Positions 38,175-50,598 are shown, counted from the stretch's first letter. The stretch is DNA of 64,000 nucleotides from an uncultured Ruegeria sp. (GCF_947497005.1 NZ_CANMFF010000002.1:62001-126000), one strand, 5' to 3'. The notes: generated by a model from the letters alone, not told the origin. Program-made: numbers and translations.

Positions 38175-38329
38175 TCCCCGATCTTGGAAAATATGGTGAT
38201 ACGGTTCTGTCGTCTTATGCAGTGTCCATCGTACTGCTTGTGGCTCTGATTGTGTTCAGTGTGATGCGCGGGCGCAAAGTGCGTGCAGAAATGGAAAGAG
38301 TTGAACAAAGGATGTCGCGCAATGGCTAA
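38171..38329 (+). CDS. ccmD: Haem exporter protein CcmD
   Basis: A 52-residue protein, short but well supported. One membrane helix (about residues 15-32, S-Y-A-V-S-I-V-L-L-V-A-L-I-V-F-S-V) is preceded by L-G-K-Y-G and followed by a basic tail, the CcmD pattern. Its ATG overlaps the ccmC stop and its stop overlaps the ccmG start by 8 bases. It helps release holo-CcmE from the CcmABCD complex. Confidence 0.88.
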   Translation: MIPDLGKYGDTVLSSYAVSIVLLVALIVFSVMRGRKVRAEMERVEQRMSRNG

Positions 38330-38861
38330 GATTTCGCCTCTGATGATCGCGCCGCCATTGATTTTTGGTGCGTTTGCCGTTTTGGCCGGGATCGGTATGT
38401 TCCGCGAAGACCCCAACGCGTTGCCGTCTGCCCGCGAAGGTCAGCCGGCCCCGCCGGTGGTTCTGAGCGAGTTCCCGGAAAAGAAACTGTTCGACGATGC
38501 CACGCTGCGCGATGGAGAGGTCAAGCTGGTCAACTATTGGGCCAGCTGGTGTGCGCCTTGCCGCGCCGAGCATCCAAATTTGGAAGCCCTGGCTGCCGAA
38601 GGTATCCCGGTCTATGGCATCAACTACAAAGACAAACTGAACAATGCCGAAGCGTTTTTGACCGAGCTTGGCGATCCTTACGCCGCTATGGGCCGTGATG
38701 AGCAGGGTCGCATGGCATTGGATTGGGGCCTTTATGGCGTACCTGAAACCTATGTAATTGACGGTGACGGAACGATCATTCTGCGCTTTGCGGGCCCTAT
38801 CACGCAGCGTGTGATCGAAAATACTCTGCGCCCTGCGTTGGAAAAAGCTGCGGGCGGTTAA
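38322..38861 (+). CDS. ccmG: Thiol:disulfide oxidoreductase CcmG (DsbE)
   Basis: A 179-residue thioredoxin-fold protein tethered by one N-terminal helix (about 8-27). The active site is W-A-S-W-C-A-P-C-R (Cys near 78 and 81), and the acidic periplasmic groove motif Y-G-I-N-Y-K-D and the cis-Pro segment Y-G-V-P-E-T-Y follow. It reduces apocytochrome c cysteines for haem attachment. Start at the ATG inside the ccmD end rather than an upstream in-frame codon. Confidence 0.94.
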   Translation: MAKISPLMIAPPLIFGAFAVLAGIGMFREDPNALPSAREGQPAPPVVLSEFPEKKLFDDATLRDGEVKLVNYWASWCAPCRAEHPNLEALAAEGIPVYGINYKDKLNNAEAFLTELGDPYAAMGRDEQGRMALDWGLYGVPETYVIDGDGTIILRFAGPITQRVIENTLRPALEKAAGG

Positions 38862-38891
38862 GACTGGTCCGGTTACCAAACCAAAGCGGGC

Positions 38892-39593
38892 CTACAGACG
38901 ATAGCCGCCGGTTACGCCCAGAACCTCTCCGGTTACAAATCCCGCCGCGTCCGAGGCCAGAAACCGTACGACGCTGGCGATGTCTTCAGGTGTTCCGATC
39001 CGGCCCAAAGCGGTCTCTTTGACGAAAAGAGAGGTCAGATCATCCGGGCGAGGGGCTTCGGGGATGTTGATGGCACCGGGTGCGACGGCGTTGACACGGA
39101 TACCGTCCGGGCCAAGCTCTTTCGCCATTGCACGTGTCCAAAGGTTCAGTGCGGCTTTACTTGCCCCATAAGTCACAGCGTCACGTGGTGGCAACGTTGC
39201 GTTCATGGATGAGATGCTGACAATGGATGCGCCGCGTTTCAGATGCGGCAATGCAGCAGAGAGCAGTGCAGCAGGGGTCAGAAGATTGAGATCGAGGATC
39301 GCCCGATGATCCTCGGCCCGAAACTCTTCTTTAGGAGTGGAGCGAACAAGGCCTGCATTATTCACGATCACATCCAGCCGCCCGAAGTGATCGATGACCT
39401 GTTCGACAACCTGGGTCGGTTGATTGTCTTTGGTCAGGTCAGACTGAATCGCCAGAACGTCGCCTTTCAGCAAATCTGAAGCGGGTTCGCTGGCCAGCCA
39501 TGTGAACGCGATATGGTGATCGCGGCCAAGGTCTTCGACTATTGCCCGACCAATACCTCGGGCACCACCGGTTATCAGTGCAACTTTATCCAT
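38892..39593 (-). CDS. SDR family oxidoreductase
   Basis: A 233-residue short-chain dehydrogenase/reductase. T-G-G-A-R-G-I-G is the cofactor loop (residues 8-15), N-N-A-G the structural motif near 87, S-I-S-S the catalytic Ser strand, and Y-G-A-S-K the catalytic Tyr/Lys pair (near 152-156). It resembles FabG-like 3-oxoacyl-ACP reductases; the substrate cannot be read from the sequence. A GTG two codons upstream is also in frame. Confidence 0.85.
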   Translation of the reverse strand: MDKVALITGGARGIGRAIVEDLGRDHHIAFTWLASEPASDLLKGDVLAIQSDLTKDNQPTQVVEQVIDHFGRLDVIVNNAGLVRSTPKEEFRAEDHRAILDLNLLTPAALLSAALPHLKRGASIVSISSMNATLPPRDAVTYGASKAALNLWTRAMAKELGPDGIRVNAVAPGAINIPEAPRPDDLTSLFVKETALGRIGTPEDIASVVRFLASDAAGFVTGEVLGVTGGYRL

Positions 39594-39656
39594 GGGCACA
39601 CAAGATCGGCAAAGTGTCCGGGATTCAACGCTGATTTTAACGCGCTTGGAATTCTG

Positions 39657-39746
39657 TCATTTGCGTAGCAGTATCCAGAACATTGCCGCAATGAACGCGA
39701 ACGTCACAATGTTCATCAGGGTGTCTGTGAGATCACCGATCAGCAT
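39657..39746 (-). CDS. 29-residue single-span membrane peptide coupled to the BCCT gene
   Basis: A 29-codon frame encoding M-L-I-G-D-L-T-D-T-L-M-N then a hydrophobic helix (I-V-T-F-A-F-I-A-A-M-F-W-I-L-L) and R-K at the end. Its ATG overlaps the last 14 bases of the BCCT gene in another frame, and a perfect AGGAGG site lies 9 bases before it, inside the BCCT coding region. The strong site and the membrane-helix composition argue that it is translated. A positive C-terminus suggests the N-terminus faces the periplasm. It could be a small partner of the transporter. Confidence 0.6.
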   Translation of the reverse strand: MLIGDLTDTLMNIVTFAFIAAMFWILLRK

Positions 39747-41235
39747 TGCGTTGCCCCTCCTCTCTAAGTCCCCGGAACAGGCAAACCATCAGCAGGACCG
39801 AAATAAAGACAAACGGCAAGGCTCCAAGCGAGATGAGGATTTTCACCGAGTCCACTGATCCAGAAAGGATCATTGCAACGCTCAGAAGTCCAAGCAATGC
39901 CCCCCAGATCAGACGAACGCGAGGCGGTGGATTCTCGTCCCCACCCGTAGAAAAAGTGCCCAAGACAAATGCCGCACTTACGACGCTGGTCACTATGAAC
40001 AAAAACGCAGCCATTACAGTAGCGAGGGTCGTGATCACAGGCAGCGGTAAGCGGTCGAGCAGGGCGAAGGTCACACGCTCAATATTCGTTTGAGTATAAG
40101 CCAGGAGTTCGCCCGCGCCGTTGAGCGTTTCAAAAAGCCCGATCCCGCCAAAAGCGCCGAACCAGAGGATCGAAAACAGCGTAGGGGCGAATAGTACTCC
40201 AATCACGAATTCTCGTATTGTTCGACCGCGAGAGATGCGGGCGACGAAGACGCCCACAAATGGTCCCCAGGCGATCCACCAGACCATATAGGTCAGAGTC
40301 CAGTCGCTGAACCATCTGGTGACGTCATCGCCGAAAAACGTAAAGGTCTGAAACCCTCTTGGAATGACATTGGTGACATAGTCGCCGAACCCCTGAACGA
40401 CGGTGTTCAGAAGATATTCAGTCGGGCCGAGGACCACCGTATAGGCGACGAGGCCGATCGCAATCAGCATCGCTGCGTTGGACAAACGCGCCATGCCTTG
40501 ACCCAGATCGATCAAGAGTGCCGGGATATACGCAGCGACCATCGCCAGAAAGACCACGCCAATCAGAAGGGCTCCGACCGTTTCCCTTCCACCCAGAACA
40601 GCGATGCCATCTGCCACTTGAAACACACCCATAGCCATGGAACCTCCAACACCGATGGCTATCGCGACGATGGCCATGAAGTCTGAAAGCCATCCGACAC
40701 GTTCTGCCCAGCGTTCACCGGGAAACAGGCTTTTGATTGGCGCGCTGACCATCATGCCGGTGCCGCGCCGGAAGCTGAAATAGGCAATCGTCAGCGCGGT
40801 GGAGCCATAAATGGCCCAGGCATGCAGCCCCCAGTGAAAGTTCGTTGCCAGCATTGCCTGTTGTGCGGCGATGAAATCCGGTGCCATGCCAGAAATGAAA
40901 TTGAAATGGGTTAGGGGTTCAGCAACTGCCCAGAACAACAGGCCGACGCCCATTCCGGCGGAAAACAACATCGAAATCCATGTGGCCGTAGAAAACTCCG
41001 GTTCTTCGCCATCCCGGCCAAGGCGAATATTGCCATAGGGTGAAAACGCCAAAAACAGGCATCCGATCAACATACCTGAAGCAGCGAGCATCACGAACCA
41101 GCCGCGGCTGTGGAAGGTCTGTTGGACGATACCACTTGCCCAGGTCACCAGGCTTTGAATGTCCACGACACCCCATATTCCGATCACTGCAATAACGCTG
41201 AGGGAGCAAACCAGCAGAGCGTTGGGTTTCTTCAT
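39733..41235 (-). CDS. BCCT family betaine/choline/carnitine transporter
   Basis: A 500-residue transporter with twelve predicted spans. F-S-P-Y-G-N-I-R-L-G at the first loop, W-G-L-H-A-W-A-I-Y and the signature W-W-I-A-W-G-P-F-V-G-V-F-V-A-R-I-S-R-G-R are those of BCCT carriers; the Trp residues of the signature line the trimethylammonium site in known structures. It imports compatible solutes such as glycine betaine, and possibly DMSP. The window also encodes sarcosine oxidase and DddP, which would handle those substrates. Transported compound is inferred only. Confidence 0.9.
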   Translation of the reverse strand: MKKPNALLVCSLSVIAVIGIWGVVDIQSLVTWASGIVQQTFHSRGWFVMLAASGMLIGCLFLAFSPYGNIRLGRDGEEPEFSTATWISMLFSAGMGVGLLFWAVAEPLTHFNFISGMAPDFIAAQQAMLATNFHWGLHAWAIYGSTALTIAYFSFRRGTGMMVSAPIKSLFPGERWAERVGWLSDFMAIVAIAIGVGGSMAMGVFQVADGIAVLGGRETVGALLIGVVFLAMVAAYIPALLIDLGQGMARLSNAAMLIAIGLVAYTVVLGPTEYLLNTVVQGFGDYVTNVIPRGFQTFTFFGDDVTRWFSDWTLTYMVWWIAWGPFVGVFVARISRGRTIREFVIGVLFAPTLFSILWFGAFGGIGLFETLNGAGELLAYTQTNIERVTFALLDRLPLPVITTLATVMAAFLFIVTSVVSAAFVLGTFSTGGDENPPPRVRLIWGALLGLLSVAMILSGSVDSVKILISLGALPFVFISVLLMVCLFRGLREEGQRNADR

Positions 41236-41301
41236 GGTGAATGGTCCCCGTGGATGATCTTACCCAACAGTTTCAGGTTTTCGAATGAATGACCAGAAAA
41301 C

Positions 41302-41333
41302 AAAAAACCCCCGGTGGCTAGCCGGGGGTTTTG
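41302..41333 (-). terminator. Terminator of acnA
   Basis: AAAACCCCCGG (41304-41314) pairs with CCGGGGGTTTT (41322-41332) with a 7-base loop. In the minus direction the stem is followed by a run of T. It lies 24 bases after the acnA stop. Confidence 0.85.
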
Positions 41334-41355
41334 AACTTCTCGCTTTGCTATCGCG

Positions 41356-44046
<2,691 letters not shown>

Positions 44047-44272
44047 CTGTGGCCTCCCTCTCAAATGACTTGGATATTAGGATTTGCTAAGTGTTATCTG
44101 CATCACCAAAGCCTGCGTTTCAAGGTTGAACGAGGGCAGGGAAACAAGTTTTGTATACCGTTGCACACATTTTAGGTGGAGAACATGTATTCCGGTCTCA
44201 AGAAACCTTGATTGGTCGTTGAGCTTCAAAGCGGGTATCTCTGAAACCCAACCGCTCAACCCGAGAGTTATC

Positions 44273-44974
44273 ATGTTCCGATCCATTGTCGTGACCGCCC
44301 TGACGTCCTGCCTGTTTGTTGCTCATGCTGCGGCTGAGGAAGATCCCGTGGTGATCGAACTTTTCACATCACAGGGATGTTCGTCCTGCCCACCAGCGGA
44401 TCGGATCATGCATGATCTGGCCAGTCGAGATGACGTCATCGGGTTGGCGTTGCATGTGGATTATTGGGACTACATCGGTTGGAAAGACGAATATGCCGAC
44501 CCCGATCATACCCTGCGACAAAGGGCCTATGCCCGCGAAGCCGGGCGGTCCATGATCTATACGCCGCAGATGGTAATCAATGGGCAGCATGACGTTGTCG
44601 GGGCGAAATCCCGGGAACTGGACCGTTTGATCGAAGCGCATTCGAAGGCAGCCCCCGAAGCATCAGTAACGGCCATTCGAACAGCTGACGAAGTGACTGT
44701 GGATGTTACACCTGTCGAGTTGCCGGAAGACGAAACATATGACGTGCGTATCGTTCAGTATTCGCCCATGCGTCACGCCTCGATCCGGCGCGGAGAACTG
44801 GCCGGGCACGAGCTGGACTATGCCAATGTGGTTGAGACCTGGCAAATTGCGGGGCAATGGGATGGAATTGCCCCACAAACGTTTTCGGCTCAGCTTAGCT
44901 CGGACCTGCCTGCGGTTGTTTTGGTGCAAAGGGCAGATCATGGGCCAATCGTTGCCGCGGCCCGGGTCAAGTGA
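44273..44974 (+). CDS. DUF1223 thioredoxin-like exported protein
   Basis: A 233-residue protein with a signal peptide (to about residue 21, H-A-A-A). The mature part opens V-V-I-E-L-F-T-S-Q-G-C-S-S-C-P-P-A-D, a Cys36-x2-Cys39 active-site-like motif in a thioredoxin fold, and contains Y-W-D-Y-I-G-W-K-D, both standard in DUF1223. It is likely to be a periplasmic thiol protein; family function is unknown. The start was placed at the ATG that gives a signal peptide, although the longer frame extends 63 codons upstream. Confidence 0.83.
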   Translation: MFRSIVVTALTSCLFVAHAAAEEDPVVIELFTSQGCSSCPPADRIMHDLASRDDVIGLALHVDYWDYIGWKDEYADPDHTLRQRAYAREAGRSMIYTPQMVINGQHDVVGAKSRELDRLIEAHSKAAPEASVTAIRTADEVTVDVTPVELPEDETYDVRIVQYSPMRHASIRRGELAGHELDYANVVETWQIAGQWDGIAPQTFSAQLSSDLPAVVLVQRADHGPIVAAARVK

Positions 44975-45898
44975 TCAGGGCATTTCTTCCGGCTTGATGC
45001 CCAACCCGTTCCAGTGTTTCCAACGGCGATGGATCCAGAACCATTGCCCCATATGCTGTCGCACCATCTTTTCCAGATCGTCATTGGTGAACTGGGTCAT
45101 GGTTTTTGGATCCGTATGCGGCACCGGATCATGCAGGATAATCTCAAAATCAATGCCGTTGGGCTGACGTACGGCATAACATGGTATCAGCTCGGCTTTG
45201 TATTTGATGGCCAGTTCAGCGTTCAGAACGGATGTGACGGCGGGTTTGCCGAAGAACACCAGCTCTTCGCCCCCCATTGCGTGAAGATCCGACACGATGG
45301 CAATAATCCCTCCTTTTTTCAACGAGCGCACCATTTCGACCATCCCTCGCCGCCCCTGCTCAAACATCGGGGCACCCGTTTTGTAAAAGGCTTCGACATA
45401 GGCGTCGTTGAAGTAAGGGTTGGCCATCCGCCGATACAAACAGCCGATCGGCTTACCGCAGTGGGTTTGCAAGGCAACGCGCGCGGCCAGATAGTGACCG
45501 AAATGTGCGGTGATCATCATGACCGGACGACCTTCGGCAAGTGCGGCTTCGAAGGCGGCGATGCCGGGCCCGGAAATCTGTGCCTTGCTTTGTCGCTCGG
45601 TGAAACCTTCCGGCGAGAAATGTTCCATTATCGCCCGACCGGCATTGTCTGGAACATCGCGGCAAATCTGTCTGACCTCGGCTTCGGGAAGATCGGGGCA
45701 GGTGAGCTTCAGGTTCCGACGGACACGACCGCGAAACCCGACAATTGGAGCCAGAGATCGGACGATCGCCCCCATTGTCGCAATACGCCGCTCGTAAGGA
45801 ATCATACGCATAACGCCGATAACCCCCTGCAGGAACAGGTTGGCGACGTAGTATTTTCCAAGCTCAAACCGGCTGAGCTCCGACTTTTCGACTGGCAT
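44975..45898 (-). CDS. Lysophospholipid/lauroyl acyltransferase family (LpxL-like)
   Basis: A 307-residue membrane-associated acyltransferase. Near the N-terminus is one hydrophobic segment (about 20-35); the catalytic block T-A-H-F-G-H-Y-L-A near residue 130 and the lipid A acyltransferase C-terminal M-G-Q-W-F-W-I-H-R-R-W-K are the LpxL/HtrB family marks. Such enzymes add secondary acyl chains to lipid A. It overlaps nothing but abuts the convergent DUF1223 stop. Confidence 0.85.
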   Translation of the reverse strand: MPVEKSELSRFELGKYYVANLFLQGVIGVMRMIPYERRIATMGAIVRSLAPIVGFRGRVRRNLKLTCPDLPEAEVRQICRDVPDNAGRAIMEHFSPEGFTERQSKAQISGPGIAAFEAALAEGRPVMMITAHFGHYLAARVALQTHCGKPIGCLYRRMANPYFNDAYVEAFYKTGAPMFEQGRRGMVEMVRSLKKGGIIAIVSDLHAMGGEELVFFGKPAVTSVLNAELAIKYKAELIPCYAVRQPNGIDFEIILHDPVPHTDPKTMTQFTNDDLEKMVRQHMGQWFWIHRRWKHWNGLGIKPEEMP

Positions 45899-46036
45899 GG
45901 AGGTGTCTCACCGCGTGTTGCGAATTGCTGAGCCAGACATACAACCCGATGCCAGTAACCTCAAGCGCCCAGACAAGCAGGGTATATTGGCCGGCGTAGG
46001 GTAACCGGCAGGGCAGGATTGTACGCTTGAGTTGCT

Positions 46037-47137
46037 TTACGCCGTATTCTCCGCTTCATCGTCGTCGATCAGAGCTATTGTTCCGGCGTCGACCAAAGCG
46101 CGAATGGCGCCAACGATCTGTGTCATGGCATCTTCGGCTTCTGCTTGTTTGACCCGACCTCGCTCGCTTATTTCCTGGCGAAGGTTGTCTGCCATGCGGG
46201 ATGAAATGTTTGCCAACAGAAAATCGACAGACGCCTTGTCATCGTCTGTCACTGCACCGGTCAGTGCCGTGACCAAAACGGGTTGTTCAACTTCGCGCAG
46301 GATGGCAGGAACGTCACGCGCAGTGATGCGGTTTGCGATATGGGCGAAGGTAAAGATCGACTGGCGCACAAGGTCGGCGAAATCTGCATCATCCTCATCC
46401 AGTGCGTTCAGCAGGTTGTCGCGTGTGGCGGCGGCGGACTGATTCAGGATCGCCCCAACCCTCGCACCAGGACCTTCGTTGAACGCCTGCGCCGGCCGCT
46501 GATCCAGCTGTGCTGCCAGAGACCAGCCGATACGTTCAACCGCCTCGGGGGTAACGTTTGCCGTTTTCGAGACTGCGTAGGTGATCCGTCGCGCCACCGG
46601 GCCAGGCATATGTCCCAGCATTTGAGCTGCTTGTGCGGTATCCATTTTTGAAAGCATGACAGCTGCCACTTCGGTGCTTTCCGCCTGAGCCATTGCGGCA
46701 AGATCCTCAACCGGGATGTCGCGCAGGCGTTGCCAAGGGTCGCCGATCTGACGCACCCCTGCAACCTTGCGCAAGCGTGCTGCTGTTGTAGGCGCGATTT
46801 TACCGTTCACCGCGTCCAATGCCCCGGCAAGCCCATGTGGAAAAGCCAGCCCGACATTGTCCAGAGCATCGCTGAATTCCTGTGCAACCGCGCCCAATGT
46901 AACGCGATCTACAAGGCCCATTTGCCCAAGTTGATGGGTCAAGGTTTCCTGCAGGTCGTCTGGCAGTTCCTCCAGCGGCAGTTCAGCGCCTTCGTTTAAC
47001 AAAAGGCGCACAACAACTGCCGCTTTTTGCCTGTTGGTCAAATCACGGGGGACCAGTCGCGATATGCTGTCATCTCCTGCGACAAGCGGGGATGACGCCC
47101 CATCTGCCATTTGTATCAATGCGTTTGTGTCCTGCAT
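46037..47137 (-). CDS. fliG: Flagellar motor switch FliG-like protein, stand-alone
   Basis: A 366-residue protein of FliG length and domain order. The N-terminal third includes L-T-N-R-Q-K-A-A-V-V-V-R-L-L; the middle domain carries Q-A-E-S-T-E-V-A-A-V-M-L-S-K-M where canonical FliG has E-H-P-Q, so that motif is degenerate; the C-terminal domain has L-R-E-V-E-Q and I-S-S-R-M-A-D-N-L-R-Q-E-I-S. In the flagellar C-ring FliG couples ion flow at the stator to rotation. No other flagellar gene is in the window. Confidence 0.78.
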   Translation of the reverse strand: MQDTNALIQMADGASSPLVAGDDSISRLVPRDLTNRQKAAVVVRLLLNEGAELPLEELPDDLQETLTHQLGQMGLVDRVTLGAVAQEFSDALDNVGLAFPHGLAGALDAVNGKIAPTTAARLRKVAGVRQIGDPWQRLRDIPVEDLAAMAQAESTEVAAVMLSKMDTAQAAQMLGHMPGPVARRITYAVSKTANVTPEAVERIGWSLAAQLDQRPAQAFNEGPGARVGAILNQSAAATRDNLLNALDEDDADFADLVRQSIFTFAHIANRITARDVPAILREVEQPVLVTALTGAVTDDDKASVDFLLANISSRMADNLRQEISERGRVKQAEAEDAMTQIVGAIRALVDAGTIALIDDDEAENTA

Positions 47138-47206
47138 CTGCCCGTGGTGCCAAAATTTCCGAACTACGGGCAGATTAAAGGGAGCCGGGTTAATTTACCC
47201 TGAAGC

Positions 47207-47749
47207 TTAGTAGTTATATGTCAGCCCTGTCCGGATAGCCTCACGCAGAGACGCCTCGGCCCAAGACCCTTCGCCGCCACGGGTTTTGATTTCGCGCCAT
47301 TGCTCGATTGCCAGATCAGTTCTGCCTTCGGTCACAAAACCCTGTGCCATGTAGCTGCGTGCCAGAAGATTGTCGGGATTAGCGTTGATGGCGTTCTGGT
47401 AAAAGACGTTTGCCAGCTCCAACTCGCCCATCTTGCGATAGGTAAAGCCCCAATAGGTCAGCACACGGTCATCGTCCGGATCCATGATCCGCAGGATGAC
47501 CTGCGCGTGCCCGTATTGACCGTCATAAGCCAATTCGCGGACCGCATCATACAGTTGATCATCGGTCAGGTTGGTCTTGTTGGGTTTGACGCACCGGCCT
47601 CTGGCTTCGTCGTAGACCCGACCAAACAGGCACTTCTTGGTCGTATTTGTTGGTTTGGGGGGGCTGCTGCTGTCTCCGCCTGCGGCATGGACCGCTGGGG
47701 CAAAGGCAAAGGTTTGCAAAGCAAGGGCAGAAGCTAACAAAAAGCGCAT
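47207..47749 (-). CDS. Exported TPR protein with a short Cys motif
   Basis: A 180-residue protein with a signal peptide (to about residue 22). The first mature segment carries C-L-F-G-R-V-Y-D-E-A-R-G-R-C (40-53). Residues ~60-150 form three TPR-like helical pairs with the pattern A-N-V-F-Y-Q-N-A-I-N-A-N-P-D-N. It probably works in the periplasm as a protein-interaction module. No operon partner is evident. Same Cys motif occurs in the next small gene on the strand. Confidence 0.72.
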   Translation of the reverse strand: MRFLLASALALQTFAFAPAVHAAGGDSSSPPKPTNTTKKCLFGRVYDEARGRCVKPNKTNLTDDQLYDAVRELAYDGQYGHAQVILRIMDPDDDRVLTYWGFTYRKMGELELANVFYQNAINANPDNLLARSYMAQGFVTEGRTDLAIEQWREIKTRGGEGSWAEASLREAIRTGLTYNY

Positions 47750-47852
47750 ATTCCTACTCCGTTCTCGGGGCTGCTCTTAAAATCATAGTGTGATCTACAA
47801 AAAAGCTAACAGTGGAACGGTCGCTTTTATTCACAAGCAGGAAAGAAATTTG

Positions 47853-48005
47853 TCAGCTGTTGACGGATTTCGTGCAGCTTTGCGTTTCTAAGTCCCAGGA
47901 TGTGCCGGGTGCGCAGGACTGTGTCTGCTTGGAATGCCCACTGCACGCAAGACCTGCAGAAGCTACGAAAACAAGGGCCAATGCGCCCAGAACGGTTCGG
48001 GTCAT
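47853..48005 (-). CDS. Small exported Cys-motif protein (50 residues)
   Basis: A 50-residue protein starting at an ATG preceded by AAAGGA. The signal peptide covers about residues 1-20. The mature peptide carries C-A-P-G-T-S-W-D-L-E-T-Q-S-C (31-44), the same spacing as the Cys motif in the neighbouring TPR protein; a further Cys at 21 may be free or paired. It lies after the purB terminator, so it has its own promoter. No known family. Confidence 0.6.
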   Translation of the reverse strand: MTRTVLGALALVFVASAGLACSGHSKQTQSCAPGTSWDLETQSCTKSVNS

Positions 48006-48062
48006 CGTGTTTCCTTTCACGGAATATGCACCATGAGAGTAACGTATTTTTGCTGATCTGGC

Positions 48063-48103
48063 AAAAAAACCGGGCCCGCTCTGCCTGTGACAGAACGGAC
48101 CCA
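48063..48103 (-). terminator. Terminator of purB
   Basis: A 12-base stem, GGGCCCGCTCTG (48072-48083) with CAGAACGGACCC (48091-48102), allows two G-U pairs and is followed in the minus direction by a T run. It lies 25 bases after the purB stop. Confidence 0.78.
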
Positions 48104-48127
48104 AGCCTCCATGTTGAATTCGAAGTA

Positions 48128-49432
<1,305 letters not shown>

Positions 49433-49520
49433 TGGCGGCAGCACCTTTTTGTGATTGGGATGAGGCGTTGGCGCGGGGTTTAGCCCCGTGTGCGCGAGGG
49501 AACAAGATGTGAGAGCAGGT

Positions 49521-49853
49521 ATGAGACGGTTTGCCCTGATTTTCGCCCTTTGGCCGGGAATTTTAACCGCAGACGGCTTCCAGAAACTATCCGGCGAGGG
49601 GATCCTTGCCGCGTTGACCGGCAAGAAACTGGAATACGGCGGAGGGGCCTGGCAGACTTTTGATGCCAGCATGATCACACAGTATTTCTCGGGCAGACCA
49701 AGCGCGGGGCGCTGGGCTGTCCAGCAAGATCAATATTGTTCTACTTGGCCACCCTCTGATCTGTGGGCTTGCTACGACGTTTTGCAGAATGGTGACACGG
49801 TCCGCTTCGTTGATGATGCGGGCGGCCATACCGATGGGGTCTATGCCCAATAA
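49521..49853 (+). CDS. Small exported protein of unknown function
   Basis: A 110-residue protein with a signal peptide (M-R-R-F-A-L-I-F-A-L-W-P-G-I-L-T-A). The mature part contains F-Q-K-L-S-G-E-G-I-L-A-A-L-T-G-K-K-L-E-Y and a cysteine pair (Q-Y-C-S-T-W and L-W-A-C-Y-D) that could be a disulfide. The pattern of a G-x-W motif plus two cysteines recalls small alphaproteobacterial periplasmic proteins, but no family is named with confidence. Confidence 0.6.
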   Translation: MRRFALIFALWPGILTADGFQKLSGEGILAALTGKKLEYGGGAWQTFDASMITQYFSGRPSAGRWAVQQDQYCSTWPPSDLWACYDVLQNGDTVRFVDDAGGHTDGVYAQ

Positions 49854-49918
49854 ACATCTGGTGAACCTTTGGCGACGCTGCTTAAAACACCGGCTATAGT
49901 CAATTGACATGCTTGAAC

Positions 49919-49934
49919 TTCTCAGAAATGAGAA
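49919..49934. repeat. Inverted repeat before a small exported-protein gene
   Basis: TTCTCA (49919-49924) and TGAGAA (49929-49934) flank GAAA. A TTGACA hexamer lies at 49904-49909, but no -10 hexamer at the usual spacing is obvious. It may be a regulator site in front of the gene at 50027. Confidence 0.35.
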
Positions 49935-50026
49935 CGCCTATTTTTCGGTCTTTGCAACGCAGTGCTGGACAAGGCGCGTACTCACGGTTCAAGCTGCGGG
50001 TGAAGGAATTATCAGGTTATTAAGAT

Positions 50027-50587
50027 ATGCGTTTTTTATCAGGTCCAATACTTGCTGCTTGCGCCGCTGTCTGGCTGGGCGCGGCACATTCTGCACTGGC
50101 GGACACCCCGGTGACATACACCGAAGATGGGCGCGCGCTGTTTCGTTTTGACGTACCCGATTTCTGGCTGCTGCGCACCGGCGGCCCGCGTGAGATCGAA
50201 GATACCGAGTCGCAAGATCCGCGCGCAGTCGCACGGGTCATGGGGCTGCGTCCAGTAACTGATGACACGGTTTGGATGGGCTTTGTCTCTCCGGCAGGGG
50301 TAGCGACCATTAAGGACGGTATCCGGTATCTGCAAGATATCGACAAGTTTCTGGTCGCGGACCCGACTATCGCCAGCACCAGCGACACCCGTATCGGAGG
50401 ATTGCCGGCCCGTGTTTTCCGGGGAACCGGACGCCGGGATGGCAAAGGGGTGAGCTTTACGGCCACCGTCATTGATTTGCCCCGAGGCCGTGTTGCGATT
50501 GCCGTTGCTATTCTGCGCGACGGGGCAAATCCGGACTATGCAGAAGATCTGAACGCCGTATTCGCGTCGTTCCGGTCACTTCAGTGA
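50027..50587 (+). CDS. Exported protein of unknown function
   Basis: A 186-residue protein with a signal peptide ending A-L-A (about residue 25). The mature part is beta-rich with F-R-F-D-V-P-D-F-W and ends in A-V-F-A-S-F-R-S-L-Q, resembling small periplasmic proteins with a PsbP/DcrB-like pattern. No catalytic motif was found. The following gene begins 11 bases after its stop and probably shares the transcript. Confidence 0.65.
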   Translation: MRFLSGPILAACAAVWLGAAHSALADTPVTYTEDGRALFRFDVPDFWLLRTGGPREIEDTESQDPRAVARVMGLRPVTDDTVWMGFVSPAGVATIKDGIRYLQDIDKFLVADPTIASTSDTRIGGLPARVFRGTGRRDGKGVSFTATVIDLPRGRVAIAVAILRDGANPDYAEDLNAVFASFRSLQ

Positions 50588-50598
50588 GGGAGGGTGCG

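Noticed and set aside
45899..46036. Short hydrophobic frame on the minus strand between fliG and the acyltransferase gene
   Set aside because: It reads like one membrane helix, but no ATG, GTG or TTG with a ribosome binding site could be found in frame.
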